From Synanceia verrucosa (Eukaryota > Chordata > Actinopteri > Perciformes > Synanceiidae), in assembly GCA_029721515.1 (NCBI GenBank), contig CM056550.1:12688857-12752856 (forward strand): 64,000 nt of DNA, written 5' to 3'. The stretch's first letter is position 1. Each line of letters begins with the position of its first letter. The notes beneath the pieces are model-generated. The model did no database searches and was not told where the DNA came from. It saw nothing but the letters and a program-made list of their open reading frames with translations. Of this stretch, positions 56,554 through 64,000 are shown piece by piece. The translations under genes and the position numbers were made by a program.

Positions 56554-57812
56554 CTTGACAGTCATTTTGATTTTTGAACACAGCCGAAACAGTTCGTGGT
56601 CATTTCTTCAGTTATTTCACTCATTATTCACTTACTAAGTAAGTAAGTAACAATGAAATAGTAATAATAACAATAATAATAATGATACACAATTAAAGGT
56701 TGCTTTATTCGCTTATTTCTGATTTTTTTCACAGACCAAAACCAAATGCTTTCTTTCGTCTACTTTCAGCCAGTATAGGCCTTGAACAAGCTTTGTAGTT
56801 TTTTCCTTGTCTTCTAAAGGTGTTTAGCGATCTGTAAACACACTCGTCATTTACCCGACTAGGTGCCGGAGTAAGAAGAAATGCAAATTTGACAACATTT
56901 ACCATGATGTGTGCTTTTTTTCATCAGTAATCATATCCATACATTTCTGATTCAACTGTTTACTAGAGCTGAACATTCTTCAGAGATCTCACCTTGTTCA
57001 TCCTTGTTTGGATAATGTGTGAAAAGTAGTGTGCAGTACATTACTTTTTTGAAAAACTATCCCAACACTATTGTGATCTACAGAAGCTTTTTGTTGAGAG
57101 TGTAGATACCAGGCTGTACTTTGTCATGCAAAATATATGTATTCACTCTGCTGCTAGTTAAACCATGCTGAGGGATCATTACCACAGGATACAGAGAGAG
57201 AGAGACATGGAGAAACAGAGGGAGAGAGAGAGCTTTATTGACAGGGTCAGAGTCCGGCTTCCTCAGGTGAGTTGACGTTTAACGAGGAATAGCTCTTGTT
57301 CGGCTCTGAATGTGAGCTGATTCGTAGATGAGGACCTCAACCGAACACAGACGCCCTGGGCCTGACAGGCAGCCATGTTTCTTTCATGAGGTGGAGGTGC
57401 AGAGTTTGACTTTATTTGGGCTGTGTGGTCCTGCAGACAGTAAGACTGGCCGCTCCGACATCATCTTGATTAAATGTTAAAATTGCGAGAGGTCTTGGAG
57501 ATACTCCCACCGTGCTCTTGATGTACATTGATCTTGCCCCAAGACATACTGAGGATGGGTAAAGGATAAAGTGGACGTGATCCAGCTTTTAGAGAAATAC
57601 TTCATTCAACTGCAATCTGTCATATTAAATAAATGTTTAATAATGTGAAACTATTTAATTCATCAACATGGACAACTAGCAGAGTTTTAAACTTTATTTA
57701 AAAGTCCACTCTGCAGCTCCTGACAGAGCAGTAGATACAGTGTAAGGCAAATTAGTCCACATAGTGGAATATTTCCTGACAGCATCTATTCAGTAAAACT
57801 GTCAAAGTTTCA
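56554..57812. other. No gene; GA microsatellite at 57187-57233
   Basis: A (GA)n tract with interruptions and a short TAAG repeat near 56634-56650. Nothing else recognised. Confidence 0.4.
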
Positions 57813-58437
57813 AACTCTTTGAGTGCAAAGACGTAGTTATACGTCATTTAAAATCCAACGCTTGAGTGCCATAGATGTATAAATACGTCAAAGTGTTTTT
57901 TGGCAGCAGGCACAAGAGGGCGCTCTAACACAGCCTGTGAGTAATGTTGGGGCTTCTGGGATTTGTAGTCAACGGTATACGCCACGAGGGCGGCACGGTG
58001 GAGTAGTGGTTAGCACCGTCTCTTCACAGCAAGAAGGTGCCGGGTTTGAATACCGGCCCGGGGCCTTTCTGTGTGGAGTTTGCATGTTCTCTCCGGGTAC
58101 TCCGGCTTCGTCCCACCAACCAAAAACATGCATGGGGATTAGGTTAATTGGTTAATTTAAATTAACCGTAGGTGTGAATGTGAGTGTGAGTGGTTGTCTG
58201 TCTCTATGTGCCCTGTGATGAACTGGAGACTTGTCCAGGGTGTACCCTGCCTTTCACCCTAAGACAGCTGGGATAGGCTCCAGCCCCCCCGCAACCCTAT
58301 AAGGATAAGAGGTAGAAAATGGATGGATAGTATACACCACAGAGCTCAAAGCAGGAGGTGGAGACGATCGAGATTAGAGAGCAAAACAAACAGGATCTGG
58401 ACAAAAAGTGGCGATTTTGGTGAAAGGTAAAAACAAA
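57813..58437 (+). mobile_element. TTAA-flanked MITE split by a SINE
   Basis: ACTCTTTGAGTGCAAAGACG to GGCTTCTGGGATTTGTAGTC, then the SINE at 57986-58329, then GTATACACCACAGAGCTC, GACGATCGAGATTAGAGAGC and GACAAAAAGTGGCGATTTTG. The right part of the MITE past GGTGAAAGG is missing. Confidence 0.8.
57986..58329 (+). mobile_element. tRNA-headed SINE, full length, 344 bp
   Basis: GAGGGCGGCACGGTGGAGTA and GTGGTTAGCACCGTC give an A-box-like start, GGTGCCGGGTTTGAATACC a B-box-like site; body words are TGTGTGGAGTTTGCATGTTC, AACATGCATGGGGATTAGG, GAGTGTGAGTGGTTGTCTGT and TGGGATAGGCTCCAGCCCC; the tail is AAAATGGATGGATA. It is flanked by GTATACGCCAC (57975-57985) and GTATACACCAC (58330-58340), an 11-bp duplication of the host MITE with one change, as expected for LINE-driven insertion. 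Confidence 0.88.
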
Positions 58438-59702
58438 TCCTCATCCCTCTCTCTTATTTACTGACCAGAGAACAAAAAAGCTTCTCTGTTTCCGTCTGCT
58501 CACCACTCAGTATGATCTTCCTCTGGGTTCCTCCTGGGTCTCTCTCTGCTCATTATGTCCCACTCTTCACACTTTTATTCCCTTTCAATATTACTTTAAC
58601 TGGATGCTTCTTTCCTCTCCTCTTTTCACCCTTGTGCTGTCTTGTGTCTTCTAGGCTCCTTAGAAAACAACTTAACTTCTTCATTTGGGAAACAGTTTTT
58701 GATGCTCAGAATGAATCACTCTCCTTGAGGAAACCAGCCCTGACTTCTCAATGCTGAAAAAAAAATCCTATTCATATGAAATAGTTTTGCTGCTTATCCA
58801 TTTTCTCTTCCTTCTTTCTTTTTCTCTTTTTTTGGAAATTTACAAGCACTGCAAAACAGAATCTGTGAAATGTCTGCTGCTGACATGGCCAAAACATTCC
58901 GCCTCTGGGAAACGTAGTTTCCATCCACCTCATTTCCCAAGATGCTTCAGGCCTCTGCTTCTATAAATCAGATGCAGTCGTTCCACAGAAATGCAAATGT
59001 TGGTGGTGGTGCACTTAAATTCTCCCAGAGATATATTACTGCCTCCTGCCTTGTGTGTGTGTGTGAGTATGGGTAAAAAGATGTATTGCGGTCGACCGTT
59101 GGGAGTGCTAAAGCAGAACCAGGGCGGCTTGAGAATAGCATTTCTGTGACGTCAAAATATAGAAAGACTTTTTGCTTTAGAATGCACATTTCCACCCTTT
59201 TCCAGCATCTTCTGCAGTAACCCATGCTGTTTCTGACTGACAAAAAGGGATCTGTGTGTGTTTGTGTAGATGCATGTCTTATGGAGACAGAAATTATGTG
59301 TAAAAGAACAATAGAGGAGCAGCAGTTGATGGAGTGATGAGTACCTGATGTCTGCTGTGGCATCTTGGCTGGGCGTAAATGATGGATGTTCTTTTAACAG
59401 ATTTGCTGAACGTTAAAGGCCCCATGCCTCCACTGTCCTCTGGGGAGCTCGCGCTGCCTCATGGCCCTGACGGAGCCTCTCTCCCAGGCTGTTCCCCTGT
59501 GTGGAACCCTGATGTCAACTGGTTCTAGATGAAATGCTGCCATGTCAGGCCCTCCATTACAGGGGAGGAGGGAGGAGGAGAGATGATGAGAGGGCAGGGA
59601 AGGAGTTGTCAAAGTTAGTTTAAAAAAATTATTTTTGTTGAAACAATGGCAGTTATGCCTCATCGCTATCACTTAGAGCAAAATTTCTACTAAGACGGAG
59701 GG
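58438..59702. other. No gene recognised
   Basis: Non-coding DNA with CT-rich and TG-rich patches (59053-59065). Confidence 0.4.
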
Positions 59703-59938
59703 CCTTGTTTCTCAGAAATTATGCCTTATTTCAAGAAATCTAATTGAGACATTTTCACTTGGTCCATTGGCAGATTTTTTTGCTGAATTCAAGCATTTTT
59801 TTTTTTTTGCTTGAATTTTTTGCTTGAATTAAGCAAGTGCAAATTTTGTTCTAAATGATATTGAAATTAAGTCTAAAGACATAATTTGACTAGAAATAAG
59901 ACAAATATTCTTGGCAAGATTTCATTTTTTTGCAGTGG
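59703..59938 (-). mobile_element. hAT-type MITE with CACTGCAAAAA end
   Basis: On the minus strand it starts CACTGCAAAAAAATGAAATC, TTGCCAAGAATATTTGTCTT and ATTTCTAGTCAAATTATG, the ubiquitous fish CACTGCAAAAA repeat. The other end is not sharp. The interior has a poly-T tract and two GCTTGAATT words. Confidence 0.55.
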
Positions 59939-60002
59939 TAAGGGCGTTTTCTACACATTTTAACGCGAAGAGATTGTTTAAAACCATAATAGTTATCTCC
60001 TT

Positions 60003-60315
60003 TGACTTTTTGAGTGCCATTTACGTGCCTGTACATCATTTAAAATCCAACTTCATACGCCACAGCGATCAAAGTAGGGAGCGGAGACGATCGAGATTAG
60101 AGAACAAAAATTAAATCTGGACAAAAAGTGTTGATTTTGGTGAAAGTGTCCTCTACTCTACCTCTGATAAAACAAGAATGGAACAAGATAAAAACAAACA
60201 TTTTTTTCATGATGAAATAGATAGTCTCTTCTTTCATTTGAGCTATTCAGTGTTTTCAGAGTCATAGTACAAAATATTCTGTGGGTCTTCAAATATGACT
60301 CACTCAAAGCGTTAA
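60003..60315 (+). mobile_element. TTAA-flanked MITE, internally deleted
   Basis: TTTGACTTTTTGAGTGCCAT to CACTCAAAGCGTTAAC. After CATTTAAAATCCAAC it jumps to TACGCCACAGCGATCAAAG, losing the GTGAGTAATGTTGGGG part, then runs through CATGATGAAATAGATAGTC. Confidence 0.75.
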
Positions 60316-60644
60316 CATGAAAGTGGAGGTTGAGCTACTGTTTGTGGTTGTTAACCATCTTTAACAGTCGTCTCCGCTGAGGCGCTACCTGTTCCACCAG
60401 CTGAGATTTACAGCCAGACAGGATCTTTTGATCGGTGGCGGCTGTAGCTGGGTAGCATGGTTTTCACGGTTGAGACCATGAGAGTTCAGACCTCTCTGAA
60501 CTCTGGTACTTGAGCAAGACTCTGCATCTGCTCAGCCCTCTGCTCCTAAGAGCAAGGATGGGTTCAATGCATCAAGTTTATTTGTTTTGGCACCACCTTT
60601 CTGTTTCTGTAGAGCTCTTCTGAGAAAGTCATTGGTTTTGAGCA

Positions 60645-60945
60645 GAACATTAGAAAGGATATCTTTGAACATTAGTCCAAACACAGTGAAATGCTTTACA
60701 CTTTACCATTCTGGTTCCGACAAATTGTCAGTAATGTTCATTTTTGTTCAACTTTCACTCCTCAAAAGACGTCTTAACGTGCTCCTCTATCTTTGTCTCC
60801 TCGTCCATAAGCTCCAGCTCTAAAGTCAAAGTCATGATGAAAGTTAATCAAACAGGAAAAGAGACATTTGGTTTGTTTTTCTGTCCCCCCATTATGCAGA
60901 TATTAGAAGGACGTAAACCAACACAAGTAACAACATGATTTTTTG
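60645..60945. repeat. Dispersed repeat copy B
   Basis: GAAATGCTTTACACTTTACC, ATTCTGGTTCC, CAGTAATGTTCAT, AAGCTCCAGCTCTAAAGTCA and AAGTCATGATGAAAG repeat copy A (20285-20530) in the same orientation. No 51-bp minisatellite is attached here. Confidence 0.75.
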
Positions 60946-61487
60946 ATGCTGACTACCACACAGCAATGATTAAACTACAGTGAACGACAACCAATAAACT
61001 AATACACATTACCAAAAGAAACTGTCACACCGCTTACTTCAAGCATGCACTCTGAAAGAGAGAGGCCATTTTTGTTTCTTTATTGACTTTGTGAGTGTGG
61101 TTCTACCTTGCAAAGGACAAGCACCTTAGGGGATGAAGGAAGGAGAATGCCTAATATCGTCTCCCTGTCAAGTCTCAGGCCGCTTTGATTCCTCTCAGAA
61201 ATCCCTCTCTTTCTAAACAGTGGAATGCCAGTGGGACCTGCTGGAGCTGCTTCAAAGTCACTTTTCCTGCCGAGTCGACCTGCCTACTCTTTGCATAAGG
61301 CCAGTCTCTCTCTCTCTCTCTCTCTCTCGTCCTCTCTCTCATTCATATGTGCTTCACTAGCATGACAGATCAATACACCTGTGTTGCCAATACATGGTGT
61401 AATAAGTATATTCCTCTTTTTATTTTGCCTCAGATCTTCTGATCGCTGATTGAGGCTTGTGTCTGTGGCTCGTCCAGGTCTGAGAAT
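60946..61487. other. No gene; (CT)n tract at 61306-61329
   Basis: Non-coding DNA with a CT microsatellite. Confidence 0.4.
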
Positions 61488-61782
61488 CCATGTATCATTT
61501 GTTCATTTGTTTTTCGAAACAAAACTGAAACTTAAAAAAAATGAAATAATGACTTGGTTTCTCAATAGTCATTTCCAAAGCCAAAAACAAAAAAAACCCC
61601 ACAATGACTCACTTTTGGAAAAAATGGATAATGGGCGATTCCGGGGTTTCATCCAATTTGCATATTTTCATTTGCCGAAAGTTGTGTATTGTGGTCCAAC
61701 CAGCCGTGTTTTGCAAATTCCTGGTCCAATTAGCCACTCGTCATTCTTCGAGTGCGCAAATGATCGCATGTATGAATGATAC
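61488..61782. mobile_element. MITE with ATCCATGTATCATT ends (copy 2)
   Basis: ATCCATGTATCATTTGTTCA at the left and TGAATGATACATGGAT at the right are inverse. It shares AAAAAATGGATAATGGGCGA-type and TTTGCCGAAAGTTGTGTATT text with copy 1 at 49859-50366 and is about 200 bp shorter. Confidence 0.75.
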
Positions 61783-62152
61783 ATGGATTTCTGAGGCCTG
61801 CTGAATTGATCTTTGATTGTTTTCAGTCAATTTTCAGAGAGAAATATAATATATAGTATCTACAATCCTGCTGGGCATAAATTGTTTAACATGTTTGGGT
61901 ATTTCAGTGTAATGTTACAAATGAATTTTTCAGGGAGAAATGGTAAACGGACTCTACTTGTTATGGAATTTTCTGAATTTAGGGGTTCTTGGGGTTTGCT
62001 GCTGTTCCCTGTAAGCAGCGTTAAATCTTAAGGCCTCTGTCTCCTCAGAGTGCAGAGTTGAACCATGGGTTGCTTCAGGACAACAGGTGTCTGCCTATCT
62101 CTGCGTTGGCCTGGCAACCAAGGTCAGAGGAGGATCAGTATTTCTCCTCATC
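61783..62152. other. No gene recognised
   Basis: Non-coding DNA. Confidence 0.4.
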
Positions 62153-62356
62153 TGTATTTGTATAGAGCCTTTCTAGTCATACACTGATGGTGAGAGATAG
62201 CCATCAAGTGCACATTCCTGTACCATTGAACAGCATTCGGAGCAAGTTAGGGTTAGATATCTTGCTCGAGGACACCACGGCACATAGACTGTTGGTGGTG
62301 GGAATCAAACCTCCAACCTTCTGATTGGTGGTCCCGCTCTACCACTGAGCCCTGGC
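62153..62356 (-). mobile_element. tRNA-headed SINE (second family), minus strand
   Basis: On the minus strand: CCAGGGCTCAGTGGTAGAGC, GAGGTTTGATTCCCACC, CAACAGTCTATGTGCCGTGG and CCTCGAGCAAGATATCTAAC. Same family as 31265-31478. Confidence 0.7.
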
Positions 62357-64000
62357 CGTGAGTTGTAGCCAAATGCTTTTATTTGCATACAAAGAACAAT
62401 GAAAAAAGATTGAATTATTTTACACGGTATGTTTATGGCTGCTGTTGCCCATAGTGACGATGTATCTCCGTCTATTTCCATGTTGTTTTTTCCAGATTGA
62501 TTCATCAGTGCCAGGCTCTGACAGTACTGCTCTAGAACTGACAGCTTCCACAGAACTAGATCACTGACGTAGAGCAGGAAGTTGATGTTGATATGGTAAA
62601 GAATGACACACTGGGCTCCAATATTGTTGCCAGTTCATTGCTGTAAACGGTGTTGGACTCACTACAGGCCTGATGAAAAGCAGGCCAGACTTGAGTGACG
62701 CTCTCCTGCCCATGCAACCGTCTGACGTTTTGGATATGCCAGTCGATGCCAATGAACCTACGCGCTGCCTGTGCCATCACGTTTCAGAAATGCTTGAAGG
62801 ATGACTCTAATATTTTTCAACCTGGCCCCTTTTTTCTTGTGCTTTTGTGTCTAACATATTAATTTGGGCAACGCTTTTGCTTGCAAATTACTTGCTTTTA
62901 CCACAGACAGACTCCAAAAAAAAGTTTTTCTGGAGCCAATTCTTTCTGCACATTCATTTTCCTGGAACAGTGATTTAATAATGTCATAAACTGTACACCA
63001 CTTTCAATGAATTTACAAAAATGACCATATTAAAACAAATGCCTTTTAAAGGAGATAAAAAAAATGTAAATGTTTTGCTCATTTTTCAGTTTGGTGTTCT
63101 GTGGGAGTATGGTATTTCACCCTCAGTATGAATGTGTGTGTGAATGGAAAACTCCTTTTTGATTGGTCAGATCTATAGAAAGGCAGCATTAGGATTTACT
63201 GTTGCCAAATCTGTCATAATAACCACAATAATCATAATAATGCATCATAATATGGCAGAAAACCTTCCTCAGAATATTGTTCACACAAATGTCACACAAA
63301 GGTTTTATAAGGAACACAAGCGTCATACGTCCATGGTTCAGAATAATTTTTAGGAATAAGTTTGTACCCTGGCATTAGATTTTTTAGTGTGTACGAGTTC
63401 TCTGTTTTTTTATTTATTTATTTGGCTGTTTAGCAGAAGCACATATACAAGACATACAACATATTATAATAAAGTGCATAACAAACAAAAAGTAGCGCAT
63501 GGTTCGATAACATCCAAGGTCAGTTGGGGTCTTGCCCGCCTGATTAGCTACACTGGCATGTTTAGCTCATAGATGGTAGCTCAAACTTGAAGTACTTTGG
63601 TAATTTTCAATCCATTTTATATTATGTGCATGTTTCTATTTCAATCTAGTCTTTCTCTTTGCCAGCTCTTGCATTGATATCTACAGTTTAGATGTGGCCT
63701 TTAATGACTGAAAATGGATTATTTCATTATGAAATTCATGGAAATGCTCCTCAGTGTGATGGGAGAATCTGAGGGCGGGATATAGTAAGATGGATTTGGA
63801 TTAAAAAATTATTTTTTTGTACACTGGTGAGATATCACTTTTGTATCAACAGCACTTGTCAATCTGAATGGATTTGATGTTTGTTCAGGAAAAAACAGCA
63901 GAAAGATGAGGGAGGAGGTTGTTTTAAGCTACAAGTCCAGTTTTAAATCCACTTCCCATCACAAATAAACTGCCAGCTTTTAAACTTTGGCCAAGATGGC
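62357..64000. other. No gene recognised
   Basis: AT-rich DNA, presumably intronic. No exon, repeat family or RNA gene could be supported. Confidence 0.4.

Noticed and set aside
57986..58060. Possible tRNA gene
   Set aside because: A- and B-box-like sites are present, but the sequence belongs to a repeated SINE and does not fold as a tRNA cloverleaf by eye.

Overview
The window looks like nuclear DNA of a ray-finned (teleost) fish. It is AT-rich, has dinucleotide microsatellites every few kb, contains no bacterial-type gene arrangement, and is packed with relics of the repeat families typical of fish: Tc1/mariner, hAT, Harbinger-like and TTAA-targeting DNA elements, RTE-type and L1-type LINEs, tRNA-headed SINEs and a Ty3/gypsy element. 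No complete cellular protein-coding gene is visible. The one candidate host gene start is a purine-rich 5' leader ending in a six-codon coding start followed by a consensus splice donor at 36282; if real, positions 36282-64000 would be its first intron.

Layout. 1-3000: a LINE C-terminal fragment, a putative non-autonomous DNA element and a complete copy of the TTAA-flanked MITE that dominates the window. 3500-5600: a MADF-domain fragment and a transposase-like pseudogene with an apparent in-phase intron, abutted by a SINE. 6000-9740: purine-rich DNA, an LTR-like T-rich repeat, a hAT-type MITE with another MITE inside it, and a second hAT-like element. 11300-12780: gypsy fragments and an antisense RTE LINE split by a MITE. 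15051-16916: a Tc1 element with perfect 51-bp ends sitting inside a MITE copy. 20000-23000: a 51-bp-unit minisatellite, then a sense RTE LINE interrupted twice. 23907-28417: a full-length Ty3/gypsy retrotransposon on the minus strand with apparently identical 152-bp LTRs and a 5-bp target duplication but many frameshifts. 28450-34320: more MITE copies, SINEs, a deleted Tc1 derivative and a 13-bp minisatellite. 35000-36281: candidate promoter, leader and first coding exon. 36282-64000: presumed intronic DNA with MITEs, three further minisatellite or dispersed-repeat loci, an L1 ORF1 relic and SINEs.

The parts do not form a pathway. What can be read is a history of insertions: at least five nested insertions can be ordered, and several have their target sites intact. 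The most distinctive features are about thirteen copies of one TTAA-flanked MITE, two related 51-bp minisatellites in opposite orientation 21 kb apart, two other minisatellites with higher-order or inverted structure, and a gypsy copy with matched LTRs but a broken interior. Family names come from motif recognition alone and were not checked by any search.
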